This document shows, piece after piece, positions 19,356 through 29,362 of a stretch of 35,835 bases of DNA. Position 1 is the first letter of the stretch. The number at the start of each line of letters is the position of its first letter. The notes below the pieces were generated by a model, which saw nothing but the letters and a program-made list of their open reading frames with translations, did no database searches and was not told the origin of the DNA. Position numbers and translations under genes: made by a program. Source of the DNA: Polaromonas sp. (GTDB lineage Bacteria; Pseudomonadota; Gammaproteobacteria; Burkholderiales; Burkholderiaceae_C); NCBI GenBank assembly GCA_013824015.1, contig PNNC01000191.1, positions 1-35,835 on the forward strand, read 5' to 3'.

Positions 19356-19384
19356 AAAAAAAAAGGCCGACAGGCCCCTTTTTT
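19356..19384. terminator. Bidirectional terminator between fumC and the UPF0114 gene
   Basis: A run of nine A, the hairpin GGCC-GACA-GGCC (19365-19376), then CC and six T. It can serve fumC on the plus strand and the convergent gene on the minus strand, where the nine A become a T-run. Confidence 0.7.
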
Positions 19385-19403
19385 ATGTGGCGGCGGGACG
19401 CGC

Positions 19404-20012
19404 TCAGTGTTTCTGCGACCCGATGCTGGACATGATCTTGTCGGTGTAGGCGATGGCCAGGGCCGACAGCAGGAAGGTGATGTGAATCACGGTCTGCGCG
19501 ATCAGCACCCGGTCGGTGTAGTTGTCGGCGTTGATGAAGGTTTTCAGCAGGTGGATGGAGCTGATGCCGATGATGGCGGTGGCCAGCTTGACCTTGAGCA
19601 CCGAGGCGTTGACATGGCTCAGCCACTCGGGCTGGTCGCGGTGGCCCTCGAGGTTCATGCGGCTGACAAAGGTTTCATAACCGCCGACGATCACCATGAT
19701 CAGCAGGTTGGAGATCATGACCACGTCAATCAGCGCCAGCACCACCAGCATGATCACGGTTTCATTGAGCGTGGTGATGGGCGCATCGGTCTTGTAGCCA
19801 ATGCTGGTCACCAGCGCCTGCAGGGCGGTCTGGCTGCCGAAAACCGCTTCGACCAGGTGCAGCAACTCGACCAGAAAGTGAAACACGTAGACGCCCTGTG
19901 CAACGATCAGGCCCACATAAAGCGGCAACTGCAGCCAGCGGCTGGCAAAAATGAAGTTGGGAATCGGGCGCAGCGGCGAGGCTTTGGTGACAACAGGCTT
20001 GGGATCTGACAT
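19404..20012 (-). CDS. yqhA: UPF0114 family membrane protein (YqhA-like)
   Basis: A 202-residue inner-membrane protein of the uncharacterised YqhA/UPF0114 family. It has about four membrane helices: roughly 28-55, 85-115, 140-160 and 172-190. The conserved family stretches include FASRWLQLPLYVGLI near the N-terminus and MISNLLIMVIVGGYETFVS in the middle. The ATG at 20012 gives MSDPKPVVTK; no clear ribosome site is seen. It is divergent from acs and convergent with fumC. Family members are widespread, but no biochemical role is established that I know of, so none is assigned. Confidence 0.9.
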   Translation of the reverse strand: MSDPKPVVTKASPLRPIPNFIFASRWLQLPLYVGLIVAQGVYVFHFLVELLHLVEAVFGSQTALQALVTSIGYKTDAPITTLNETVIMLVVLALIDVVMISNLLIMVIVGGYETFVSRMNLEGHRDQPEWLSHVNASVLKVKLATAIIGISSIHLLKTFINADNYTDRVLIAQTVIHITFLLSALAIAYTDKIMSSIGSQKH

Positions 20013-20042
20013 GGCTTATGAGGGTTTTTACGGACTGTGCGG

Positions 20043-20071
20043 ATTGTAGGCTCGCCGCCCGGCTTCCTGAA
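20043..20071 (-). promoter_or_regulatory. Possible promoter of the UPF0114 gene
   Basis: On the minus strand TACAAT (20043-20048) is a good -10 box, with a poor -35 (TTCAGG, 20066-20071) at 17-base spacing. It is about 30 bases before the start codon. Confidence 0.3.
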
Positions 20072-20169
20072 TGCAGGTTAAATTTGTAAGCTTCCAGCCA
20101 GTCAGTGGTCTGTAAGTGCTGAACATGACATTAGCACGCATTAATGACAACCCGAGGAGACAAGCCATC

Positions 20170-22167
<1,998 letters not shown>

Positions 22168-22198
22168 TCAACGGCGGCGCCGCAGTGCCGCACCCATG

Positions 22199-22230
22199 AA
22201 AAAAGCCCGCGGACAGCGGGCTTTTTTTTT
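22199..22230. terminator. Strong terminator after acs
   Basis: AAAAAGCCCGC-GGACA-GCGGGCTTTTT with nine T in total (22222-22230). The A-run upstream lets it work also for the convergent cytochrome c gene, which ends at 22246. Confidence 0.92.
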
Positions 22231-22245
22231 GCTGGCGAGCCAGGC

Positions 22246-22560
22246 TTATTTCTGCGTCATCACCCAGGCAGCCAGCTTCTTGGCTTCGGCGTCGTTGACC
22301 TGTGCATTGGCCGGCATGGGCACCGGGCCCCAGACGCCGGAGCCGCCCTTGATGATTTTTGCGGCCAGCTTGTCCACCGCGTCTTTTTGACCCGCATATT
22401 TGGCGGCCACGTCCTTGTAGGAAGGGCCCACGAGTTTGGTCGCCACGGCATGGCAGGCCATGCAGTTTTTGGCGGTGGCCAACTGCAGGTCAGCCAGCGC
22501 AGGCGTGGACACCACCGCGCCGGCGGCCAGGGTAGCAATCACCAAGAAAACACGTTTCAT
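22246..22560 (-). CDS. Periplasmic class I cytochrome c (c551/c552-like)
   Basis: A small soluble electron carrier. The 104-residue precursor has a signal peptide MKRVFLVIATLAAGAVVSTP with likely cleavage after ALA (residue 23). The haem-binding motif is CMACH at 33-37, and the axial Met lies in the VPMPAN segment (Met82), giving a mature protein of about 81 residues. The ATG at 22560 has GAGG seven bases upstream. An in-frame ATG further upstream at 22608 would bury the signal, so it is rejected. Partners are unknown; such proteins typically serve terminal oxidases or nitrogen-oxide reductases. It is divergent from the Trp-rich membrane gene. Confidence 0.94.
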   Translation of the reverse strand: MKRVFLVIATLAAGAVVSTPALADLQLATAKNCMACHAVATKLVGPSYKDVAAKYAGQKDAVDKLAAKIIKGGSGVWGPVPMPANAQVNDAEAKKLAAWVMTQK

Positions 22561-22677
22561 CGTTAACCTCGTGGGAAGAGTTTTGGGTATGGATTCGGTT
22601 ACATTCAATTAACGCAATTGTAGTGGTGTGGGTTGACCTTGCTGACGAAGGGTTTCCACCCTGATTAAGGAGTCCTC

Positions 22678-22917
22678 ATGTTTTTCCTGTTCATCGGCAT
22701 CATTGGCATCCTGCTGAAATACCTTGAAATCGGCCCGGTGGCCACCCTGGACTGGTGGATTGTCCTGATCCCGTTTGCATTGGCCGTGGTCTGGTGGTGG
22801 TGGGCCGATTCCAGCGGTTACACCAAGAAGAAGGAAATGGAAAAAATGGAAAAGCGCAGGCAGGACCGCATCGACAAGCAGCGCGATGCGATGGGGATGC
22901 TCAAAAAAAGGAAGTAA
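22678..22917 (+). CDS. Small Trp-rich membrane protein
   Basis: A 79-residue protein that I believe matches the betaproteobacterial 'small Trp-rich protein' family (TIGR04438); this is from memory. Two hydrophobic helices (about 2-15 and 25-43) end in a run of Trp residues, VVWWWWADSSGY. A strongly basic, charged helix of about 30 residues follows (KKKEMEKMEKRRQDRIDKQR) and is probably cytoplasmic. An AAGGAG ribosome site lies seven bases before the ATG. It is divergent from the cytochrome c gene, with 117 bases between. Function is unknown. Confidence 0.85.
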   Translation: MFFLFIGIIGILLKYLEIGPVATLDWWIVLIPFALAVVWWWWADSSGYTKKKEMEKMEKRRQDRIDKQRDAMGMLKKRK

Positions 22918-23010
22918 ATAGCGCCCCCACGCTTGTCACTGCGTGTGCTGCGCGGCCCCCCGACGGTCCGCTGCGCCTGCTTGAACCGGAGCCGTTTGCC
23001 AGGTTCCGGC
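22918..23010. other. GC-rich intergenic spacer with repeat-like appearance
   Basis: The segment from 22921 (GCGCCCCCACGCTTGTCACT) through GCTGCGCGGCCCCCC resembles spacer elements I recall as common between Comamonadaceae genes. No gene or promoter is seen in it. There is no second copy in this window. Confidence 0.3.
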
Positions 23011-23047
23011 AAAAAAAAGCCCCTGCAGTCCTGCAGGGGCTTTTTTT
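23011..23047. terminator. Bidirectional terminator between the Trp-rich gene and ilvD
   Basis: Eight A, then GCCCCTGCA-GTCC-TGCAGGGGC (23019-23040), then seven T. The symmetry serves both converging transcripts. Confidence 0.92.
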
Positions 23048-23072
23048 AAATGGTCGGCGTGTTGCCGCGATT

Positions 23073-24782
23073 TCAATAATCGTCGAGCACGGCGCCCTTG
23101 CTGGCGCTGGAGGCGTTGAAGGCGAACTTGGCCTGCACGCCGCGCATGTAACGGGGCAGCGGGGCTTTCCAGCCTTCCTTGCGTTTTGCCAGCTCGGCGT
23201 CGCTGATGTTCAGCTGCAGCAGCAACTGCCTGGCATCGATGGTGATCGAGTCACCTTCCTTGATGAAGGCAATGTTGCCGCCGGCGGCCGCTTCCGGCGC
23301 CACGTGGCCGACCACCATGCCCCAGGTGCCGCCCGAAAAGCGCCCGTCGGTGATCAGACCCACACTTTCGCCCAGGCCTGCGCCGATCAGCGCGCCGGTC
23401 GGCGCCAGCATCTCGGGCATGCCGGGACCGCCCTTGGGCCCGAGGTAACGCAGCACCATCACATCGCCCGCCACAATCTTGCCGGCCAGGATCGCGGCCA
23501 GCGCCGACTGCTCGTCGTCGAACACGCGGGCCGGGCCGGTCATCACCGGGTTTTTCAGGCCGGTGATCTTGGCGACGCAACCTTCGGGCGAGAGATTGCC
23601 CTTGAGGATGGCCAGGTGACCTTGCGCGTACATCGGCTTGTCGATCGGGCGGATCACGTCCTGGTCGGCGCGCGGCGCGTCCGGCACGTCTTTCAGCACC
23701 TCGGCAATCGTCTTGCCTTCAATCGTCATGCAATCGCCGTGCAGCAGGCCGGCTGCCAGCAAAGTCTTCATGACCTGCGGGATGCCGCCGGCCTTGTGCA
23801 GATCGACGGCCAGGTATTTGCCCGAGGGCTTGAGGTCGCACAGCACCGGTGTCTTGACCCGCACGCGTTCGAAATCGTCAATCGTCCAGTCCACCTCGGC
23901 CGCATGGGCGATCGCCAGGAAGTGCAGCACCGCATTGGTCGAGCCACCGGTGGCCATGATCACGGCCACGGCGTTTTCAATCGACTTTTTCGTCACGATG
24001 TCGCGCGGCTTGATGTTCTTGCGGATGGCCTCGACCAGCACTTTGGCCGACTCTTTCGCCGAGTTGGCTTTTTCGTCGTGCGGATTGGCCATGGTCGAGG
24101 AGTAGGGCAGGGAGATGCCCAGCGCCTCGAAAGCCGATGACATGGTGTTGGCGGTGTACATGCCGCCGCAGCTGCCGGTGCCAGGGATGGCGCGGCGCTC
24201 GATCTGCAGCAGGTCCTCGTCGCTCATGCGGCCGGCCGAATGTTCACCGACGGCTTCAAACACGCTGACGATGTTCAGGTCCTTGCCCTTGTAGTGGCCG
24301 GGAAGTATCGTGCCGCCGTAGACATAGATGGCCGGCACGTTGGCGCGCAGCATGCCCATCAGGCCGCCGGGCATGTTCTTGTCGCAGCCGCCGACCACCA
24401 GCACGCCGTCCATCCACTGGCCCTGCACGCAGGTCTCGATGCAGTCCGAGATCACTTCGCGGCTGACCAGCGAATACTTCATGCCTTCGGTGCCCATGGC
24501 CATGCCGTCGGAAATCGTCGGTGTGCCGAAGACCTGCGCGTTGCCGCCGGCTTCCTCGATGCCGGCAATCGCCGCATCGGCCAGTTTCTGCAGGCCGCTG
24601 TTGCAGGGGGTGATGGTGCTGTGCCCGTTGGCCACGCCGACCATGGGTTTCTTGAAGTCGCCGGCTTCGTAGCCCATCGCGTAGTACATCGAGCGGTTGG
24701 GCGCGCGCGAGGTGCCTTCGGTGATGTTTTTGCTGCGGCGGTTGATCGCGTCGCCGGCGCCGTCCTTGTCCTGCTGGTTCAT
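23073..24782 (-). CDS. ilvD: Dihydroxy-acid dehydratase
   Basis: It catalyses the third step of the common isoleucine-valine pathway, converting dihydroxy acids to 2-keto acids with an Fe-S cluster. The 569-residue protein has the conserved cluster cysteines Cys60 (TPCNSG), Cys133 (GGCDKNMPG) and Cys205 ([13 protein letters not shown]). The C-terminal signature [13 protein letters not shown] and HVAPEA complete the active site. The ATG at 24782 gives [10 protein letters not shown]; the frame continues 22 codons upstream into the regulatory region, and is rejected. It is divergent from a LysR regulator with 100 bases between, the usual layout for direct regulation. A terminator lies at 23011. 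Confidence 0.96.
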   Translation of the reverse strand: MNQQDKDGAGDAINRRSKNITEGTSRAPNRSMYYAMGYEAGDFKKPMVGVANGHSTITPCNSGLQKLADAAIAGIEEAGGNAQVFGTPTISDGMAMGTEGMKYSLVSREVISDCIETCVQGQWMDGVLVVGGCDKNMPGGLMGMLRANVPAIYVYGGTILPGHYKGKDLNIVSVFEAVGEHSAGRMSDEDLLQIERRAIPGTGSCGGMYTANTMSSAFEALGISLPYSSTMANPHDEKANSAKESAKVLVEAIRKNIKPRDIVTKKSIENAVAVIMATGGSTNAVLHFLAIAHAAEVDWTIDDFERVRVKTPVLCDLKPSGKYLAVDLHKAGGIPQVMKTLLAAGLLHGDCMTIEGKTIAEVLKDVPDAPRADQDVIRPIDKPMYAQGHLAILKGNLSPEGCVAKITGLKNPVMTGPARVFDDEQSALAAILAGKIVAGDVMVLRYLGPKGGPGMPEMLAPTGALIGAGLGESVGLITDGRFSGGTWGMVVGHVAPEAAAGGNIAFIKEGDSITIDARQLLLQLNISDAELAKRKEGWKAPLPRYMRGVQAKFAFNASSASKGAVLDDY

Positions 24783-24860
24783 GGGGTGTCTTCTTTGAAG
24801 TGGGGAGTCGAAGGCTAAAGTATGCCCCGCCTTGTTTTGTGCTTCCAATATATTTTTGGG

Positions 24861-24883
24861 TATGCATTAATATGCCGGGCATA
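24861..24883. promoter_or_regulatory. Candidate LysR binding sites between ilvD and lysR
   Basis: TATGCC-G-GGCATA (24871-24883) is a perfect dyad that runs into the lysR start codon. A second TATGC half-site lies at 24861-24865 and another TATGCCCC at 24821-24828. The repeated half-sites suit a LysR tetramer that autoregulates and controls ilvD. Confidence 0.5.
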
Positions 24884-25797
24884 TGAGTAGCCCGACCATC
24901 GAACTCAGGCTCTGGCGCCAGTTTGCCGCTGTGGCCGAAGAACTGCATTTCGGCCGCGCCGCAGCGCGCCTGCACATGACGCAGCCGCCGCTGACGCAAG
25001 CGATTGCCCACCTGGAGGCGCTGCTGGACGTGCGCCTGTTCGATCGGACCAAACGCAGCGTGTTGATGACGGCGGCCGGCGCGGCCTTGTTGCCGCAGGT
25101 GCTGGACCTGCTGGCGCGGGCGCAGGCCTTGCCCGGGCAGGCGCGAGCCGCCGATGCCGGGGAAGTCGGACGGCTGCGGCTGGCGTTTGTGTCGACGGCC
25201 GGCTTTTCCTTGCTGCCCGAGTGGGTGCGGACCTTCCGCGAACACAACCCGCGGGTCCAGCTCGAGCTGCTGGAGGCCACGGGCGACATGCAGTTGCAGG
25301 CCTTCGAGCGCCACGATATCGACGCCGGCGTGATCCTGCATTCACCGGGCTTTGCACCCCCGGGCCTGAACAGCCGGCGTGTGGCGCGTGAGCCGCTGGT
25401 GCTGGCGCTGCCTGAACGGCATCCGCTTGCCGCGCGGCCGGCACTCACGCTGGATCAGGTGTTGACGCAGGCGCTGGTGATTTTTCCGCGCCGCATCCTG
25501 CCATCCCTCTACGACGCGATCTTCGGCATGTACCATGCCGCCGCCCAGCCGCCGCAGGTCGCGCAGGAGGCGATCCAGATGCAGACCATCGTCAACCTGG
25601 TGTCGGCCGGCCTGGGCGTGGCCTGGGTGCCGGACAGCGTGCGGCAGTTCCAGCGCCCCGGGGTGGTCTACCGCAGCGTGACCGGCCGCAGAGGCCGCCA
25701 GGTACCGGTGTGCGAAACCAGCCTGGTCTGGCCCGAAGGCGCAGCGCCCGCCTGCGTGGCGCGTTTTATCGACTGCGCGCCGGTCGGCCCCGGCTGA
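24883..25797 (+). CDS. LysR-family transcriptional regulator
   Basis: A 304-residue LysR regulator. The N-terminal winged helix-turn-helix covers about 5-64 ([35 protein letters not shown]), followed by the linker helix and a two-lobed effector domain from about 95 to 300. The residues around PPLTQAI resemble the CatM/BenM/AlsR branch more than the classical IlvY group. It is divergent from ilvD, so control of ilvD by a branched-chain or keto-acid effector is a fair guess, but it is only inferred from position. No strong ribosome site precedes the ATG; the palindrome TATGCCGGGCATA overlaps it, suggesting autoregulation. It is followed by lgt after an 85-base spacer. Confidence 0.93.
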   Translation: MSSPTIELRLWRQFAAVAEELHFGRAAARLHMTQPPLTQAIAHLEALLDVRLFDRTKRSVLMTAAGAALLPQVLDLLARAQALPGQARAADAGEVGRLRLAFVSTAGFSLLPEWVRTFREHNPRVQLELLEATGDMQLQAFERHDIDAGVILHSPGFAPPGLNSRRVAREPLVLALPERHPLAARPALTLDQVLTQALVIFPRRILPSLYDAIFGMYHAAAQPPQVAQEAIQMQTIVNLVSAGLGVAWVPDSVRQFQRPGVVYRSVTGRRGRQVPVCETSLVWPEGAAPACVARFIDCAPVGPG

Positions 25798-25882
25798 AAC
25801 CCGGGCGGCCGTGACCTGCCGGCGGGCGCTTGTGCGCCGGCGGCCTACACGGCTGTGCGGCGCGTCCGTGCAAAATAGCCCC

Positions 25883-26689
25883 ATGCTGATTCACCCCACC
25901 ATCGATCCCGTCGCCCTGCAGTTGGGCCCGCTGGCCATCCACTGGTACGGCCTGACCTACCTGGCGGCCTTCGGCCTGTTCCTGTTTCTCGGCATGCGCC
26001 GCCTGCGCCACCAGCCCTATGCCTCGATGACCGGGCCGGCGGCCTGGAGCCGCAAGGACATCGAGGACATCCTGTTCCTTGGCGTGATGGGCGTGGTGCT
26101 GGGCGGGCGGATTGGTTATTGCCTGTTCTACAAGCCGGCCTATTACCTGGCGCATCCGCTGGAGATCCTCTACGTCTGGCAGGGCGGCATGAGTTTTCAC
26201 GGCGGCATGCTGGGCGTGCTGGTGTCGCAGATCTGGTTTGCGCGCACGCGGCAAAAACCCTGGCTGCAGGTGATGGACTTCATCGCGCCCTGCGTGCCGA
26301 CCGGGCTGGCCGCGGGACGGGTCGGCAACTTCATCAACGGCGAGTTGTGGGGGCGCCTGAGCAGCCCGGACCTGCCCTGGGGCATGGTGTTCAGGAACAG
26401 CGGCACGCTCGCGCCGCGCCATCCTTCGCAGGTTTACCAGTTCCTGCTGGAAGGCCTGCTGCTGTTTGTGCTGCTCTGGCTGTATGCCCGCAAGCCGCGC
26501 AAGACCGGCCAGGTGTCGGCGGCTTTTCTGGTCGGCTACGGCCTGTTCCGTTTTATCGCCGAGTTTTTCCGCGAACCCGACGACTATCTGGGCATCCTGG
26601 CGCTCGGCATGAGCATGGGGCAGTGGTTGTGCCTGCCGATGATCGCGGCCGGCGTCTGGCTCTGGGTGTGGGCTGAAAAACGGGCCTAG
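25883..26689 (+). CDS. lgt: Prolipoprotein diacylglyceryl transferase
   Basis: This inner-membrane enzyme moves diacylglycerol from phosphatidylglycerol to the lipobox Cys of prolipoproteins, the first step in lipoprotein maturation. The 268-residue protein has seven membrane helices. The conserved HGG motif has His106, and the family signature [14 protein letters not shown] begins at residue 145, with Arg146 matching E. coli Arg143. The ATG giving [16 protein letters not shown] matches the conserved N-terminus; 24 upstream in-frame codons are not conserved. It acts on lipoproteins such as the AcrA- and OprM-like proteins in this window. It is probably monocistronic. Confidence 0.97.
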   Translation: MLIHPTIDPVALQLGPLAIHWYGLTYLAAFGLFLFLGMRRLRHQPYASMTGPAAWSRKDIEDILFLGVMGVVLGGRIGYCLFYKPAYYLAHPLEILYVWQGGMSFHGGMLGVLVSQIWFARTRQKPWLQVMDFIAPCVPTGLAAGRVGNFINGELWGRLSSPDLPWGMVFRNSGTLAPRHPSQVYQFLLEGLLLFVLLWLYARKPRKTGQVSAAFLVGYGLFRFIAEFFREPDDYLGILALGMSMGQWLCLPMIAAGVWLWVWAEKRA

Positions 26690-26712
26690 CCCATGTCCGC
26701 ACTCAATAGTTT

Positions 26713-26729
26713 GCTATTTTTTGTATAGC
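26713..26729. repeat. Dispersed 17-bp repeat, copy 4 (after lgt)
   Basis: GCTATTTTTTGTATAGC has the same 17-base GCT...AGC frame as the other copies. Flanking bases extend it to an 8-bp stem TTTGCTAT/ATAGCAAA (26710-26732). The centre is the least conserved of the six. Confidence 0.55.
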
Positions 26730-26836
26730 AAATAAGCCACGCCCCGGCAGCTGCAGGCCGGCTGGGGGTGCTGGGTGGGCCGCGTCGTCCGCCCTGGCCT
26801 GCGGGTTTTCACCTGTCTTTTTTTGCGTCAAACCCC

Positions 26837-26879
26837 TTGTCAGGAAGCGATGGCATGTCAATAATTACCTGTAATTACA
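26837..26879 (+). promoter_or_regulatory. Promoter and overlapping operator of the malonate operon
   Basis: TTGTCA (26837-26842) and AATAAT (26860-26865) are each one mismatch from consensus, with a 17-base spacer. Overlapping the -10 and start region is TAATTAC-CT-GTAATTA (26862-26877) and the nested perfect dyad TGTAATTACA (26870-26879). This suits a GntR/FadR-type repressor with a TGTnnnnACA-like site, presumably the adjacent gene product. The known MatR site (TCTTGTA...TACACGA) is similar. Confidence 0.65.
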
Positions 26880-26992
26880 CAAAATTATGAGAACCCACCC
26901 AACACCGCCCGCGCATTGTCTCGTCCACGCACACCGATCCGTGTGGCGCGTGTCCGGCCCGGTGCCTGGCCGCGGCAGGGCGGGCTGACACC

Positions 26993-27661
26993 ATGCGCCT
27001 TGTCCAGAACTCGCTGCACCAGGAAGTCGCCGCGACCCTGCGCGAGCAGATTTTTGCCGGCATGTATGCGCCCGGCACATTTCTCGACGAGCTGGTGTTG
27101 TGCGAGCGCCTGCAGATCTCGCGCACGCCGCTGCGGGAAGCGCTGAAGGTGTTGACGGCCGAAGGCCTGCTGCGCCACGAACCGCGGCGCGGCTGCTTCA
27201 TCAGCGAGGTCACCGAAAAAGACCTGGACGATATCTTCCCGGTGATTGCGCTGCTGGAAGGACGCTGCGCTTTCGAGGCGGCCCGCAACGCCAGCGACGC
27301 CGACCTGGCTGCGCTGACCACCTTGCACGAACGCCTGAACAGCCACGCCAGTGCCGGCCGCATCAACGACTACTACGACACCAACTTCGCGATTCACGAA
27401 GCCATCATTGCGCTGGCCGACAACCGCTGGCTGGCGATGGCGATTTCCGACCTGCGCAAGATCCTCAAGCTGGCCCGCTCGCAGCAACTGCACGCGCCCG
27501 GCCGACTCCAGCAAAGCCTGTCCGAACACATGGCAGTGTTTGCCGCACTCAAGGCCCGCGACAGCGAAGGCGCCGACGCCGCCATGCGCACCCACCTGAC
27601 CCGCCAGCGAGAAGCCCTCAGGGAACTCGCCAGGAATCAGAGAACGAAGGTGCTGGGGTGA
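26993..27661 (+). CDS. matR: GntR/FadR-family regulator, MatR-like
   Basis: A 222-residue regulator with an N-terminal winged helix (about 8-70, with ERLQISRTPLREALKVLTAEGLL) and a C-terminal FCD ligand domain. The FCD metal/ligand residues are visible: Asp and His in DTNFAIHEAI, His in SEHMAVFAAL and His in MRTHLTRQ. Position at the head of the malonate genes matches Rhizobium MatR, a GntR repressor released by malonate or malonyl-CoA. The assignment of MatR is by context. A strong promoter with a dyad operator lies upstream. A GGGGCCCC-containing hairpin and a 110-base spacer follow before the leader ORF. Confidence 0.85.
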   Translation: MRLVQNSLHQEVAATLREQIFAGMYAPGTFLDELVLCERLQISRTPLREALKVLTAEGLLRHEPRRGCFISEVTEKDLDDIFPVIALLEGRCAFEAARNASDADLAALTTLHERLNSHASAGRINDYYDTNFAIHEAIIALADNRWLAMAISDLRKILKLARSQQLHAPGRLQQSLSEHMAVFAALKARDSEGADAAMRTHLTRQREALRELARNQRTKVLG

Positions 27662-27771
27662 CCTACCTGACGAGGGGCCCCAGCTTGTTGGGGATCGGCA
27701 GTAAAGGGCACCCCAGCAGTGAGCCGACGCCTTTTCGCGTACAGACCGTTAGCGTAGCGGGAGGCGACAGC

Positions 27772-27840
27772 ATGAGCCATCGCCTGAGCATCAACACCGC
27801 AACTCACGAATTCACAACCACCCCACAGGCCGCCCCATGA
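27772..27840 (+). CDS. 22-codon leader ORF coupled to malonyl-CoA decarboxylase
   Basis: The ATG at 27772 has GGGAGG nine bases upstream, the best ribosome site in the operon. The 22-codon peptide begins MSHRLSINTATHEF and ends TTTPQAAP. Its TGA overlaps the decarboxylase ATG in the sequence ATGA (27837-27840), while the decarboxylase itself has no good ribosome site. The likely role is to bring ribosomes to the next gene by coupling. Peptide function is unknown, and no run of one amino acid suggests classical attenuation. Confidence 0.5.
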   Translation: MSHRLSINTATHEFTTTPQAAP

Positions 27841-29309
27841 ACACGCCCGACTGGATTGCGCGCAGCGTGTCGATTCTGCGCAGCCCTGAAAAAACAGAGC
27901 CGAAAAAGGCGCCAGCCCACGCCGAACGTGCGCAGGCTGCTACCAAGTCAGGCGCAAATGCGACGGCCGTGCGCAGCACGCGCGAACGCCTTGCCGCGAC
28001 GCTGCGGCAAAAGGAAGAAGCGCTGTCGCCGCGCGTGTTGCGCCGCACGCTGGAAGAACTCAAGGCCATCGTCGACCCGCAGGTCAGCGAGGTCGAGGGC
28101 GGGCGCCGCGCCATGGGTGTGGCCGGCTGGTATGCCAATGCCTCGCTCGATGAGCGTCGCGACATGTGGCTGCTGATGAGTGAGCAGTTTGTCGCCGACG
28201 CGGCCAAGGTCAAGCTGGCGCAGACGCAGTTCGCCGCCGCGGTGGGCACGCCCGACGAGGCGGTGGCCGAGGTGCGTTACCGGCGCGCCACCGTGTCGCC
28301 GCGCCGGCGCCTGCTGCAGCGCTTCAGTGCCTTTCCCGAGGGTTTCCGTTTCCTGGTGAACCTGCGCGCCGACCTGCTGCCGCACCTGAAGGCCGACAAA
28401 CGCCTGCAGGCGCTGGATGTCGAGATGGAGTACATGTTCTCGACCTGGTTCGACGTGGGTTTCCTGGACCTGCGCCGCATCAGCTGGGACTCGCCGGCCT
28501 CGCTGATCGAAAAACTGATCAAGTACGAAGCGGTGCATGACATCAAGAGCTGGGCCGATGTGAAAAACCGGCTCGACAGCGACCGCCGCTGTTATGGCTT
28601 CTTTCACCCGCGCATGCCCGACGAGCCGCTGATTTTTGTCGAGGTGGCGCTGATCGACGACATGGCCGCCAGCATCGAACCCTTGCTCGACGAGTCGGCT
28701 GCGCCGGCTGATCTGAAGAAGGCCACGACCGCGATTTTTTATTCGATCAGCAACACGCAGACCGGCTTGCGCGGCGTGAGTTTTGGCGATTCGCTGATCA
28801 AGCGTGTGGTCGAAACCCTGCATGAGGAATTTCCGCGCCTGAAAAATTTCGCCACGTTGTCGCCGATTCCGGGCTTTCGCTCCTGGCTGGGTAAAAACGC
28901 GACCAGCCTGCTGGCGCAACTCGATGAGAAGGACCTCACCTTGCTGGGCCGGGCGGTCGGCTTCGAGCCGCCGACGGCGCAACACTTCCTTACAGCTGCC
29001 GACAATGCGTTGGCCCTGAGCGAGAAGTCGCCGGTGCGCCGTGTGCTGCTGCATGCCGCGGCGCAGTACCTGGGTCGTGAACTCGACGACGGCAAGCCGC
29101 TCGACCCGGTCGCACGTTTCCATCTGGGCAACGGCGCGCGCGTCGAGCGCATCAACTGGGCGGGCGATCCTTCACCGAAAGGCCTGAAGCAGTCCTGCGG
29201 CCTGATGGTCAATTACCTGTATGACCTCAAGCGCCTGGACAAACATCGCGCGTTGCTTGCGCAGGGGAAAATCCCCGTATCCGGCGCCATCGAAGATTTG
29301 TATATTTGA
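27837..29309 (+). CDS. matA: Malonyl-CoA decarboxylase
   Basis: It releases CO2 from malonyl-CoA to give acetyl-CoA, the last step of malonate use. The 490-residue protein matches the MatA/MCD family. The N-terminal helical domain is at about 50-180. The catalytic domain has FYSISNTQTGLRGVSFGDSL, LSPIPGF (Ser342) and FHLGNGA (His429), the Ser and His motifs of the family. The C-terminus reads KIPVSGAIEDLYI. The ATG overlaps the stop codon of a 22-codon leader ORF by four bases. It is the first enzyme gene of the operon, with the Bug receptor, crotonase and MatB genes downstream. Confidence 0.94.
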   Translation: MNTPDWIARSVSILRSPEKTEPKKAPAHAERAQAATKSGANATAVRSTRERLAATLRQKEEALSPRVLRRTLEELKAIVDPQVSEVEGGRRAMGVAGWYANASLDERRDMWLLMSEQFVADAAKVKLAQTQFAAAVGTPDEAVAEVRYRRATVSPRRRLLQRFSAFPEGFRFLVNLRADLLPHLKADKRLQALDVEMEYMFSTWFDVGFLDLRRISWDSPASLIEKLIKYEAVHDIKSWADVKNRLDSDRRCYGFFHPRMPDEPLIFVEVALIDDMAASIEPLLDESAAPADLKKATTAIFYSISNTQTGLRGVSFGDSLIKRVVETLHEEFPRLKNFATLSPIPGFRSWLGKNATSLLAQLDEKDLTLLGRAVGFEPPTAQHFLTAADNALALSEKSPVRRVLLHAAAQYLGRELDDGKPLDPVARFHLGNGARVERINWAGDPSPKGLKQSCGLMVNYLYDLKRLDKHRALLAQGKIPVSGAIEDLYI

Positions 29310-29362
29310 ACTTTGTGCTTGAACCGATTTTTATTGATCCACAACGACAGGAGACAGACAGC

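Larger units (their letters stand above)
26690..26992. other. 303-base intergenic region between lgt and the malonate operon
   Basis: From left to right it holds a 17-bp repeat copy extended to an 8-bp stem (26710-26732), a GC-rich stretch without visible signals, then the promoter/operator of the GntR gene (26837-26879) and a leader of about 120 bases. No gene is supported. Confidence 0.6.

Noticed and set aside
25818..25844. GC-rich hairpin after lysR as a terminator
   Set aside because: Pairing is broken in the outer stem and no T-run follows.
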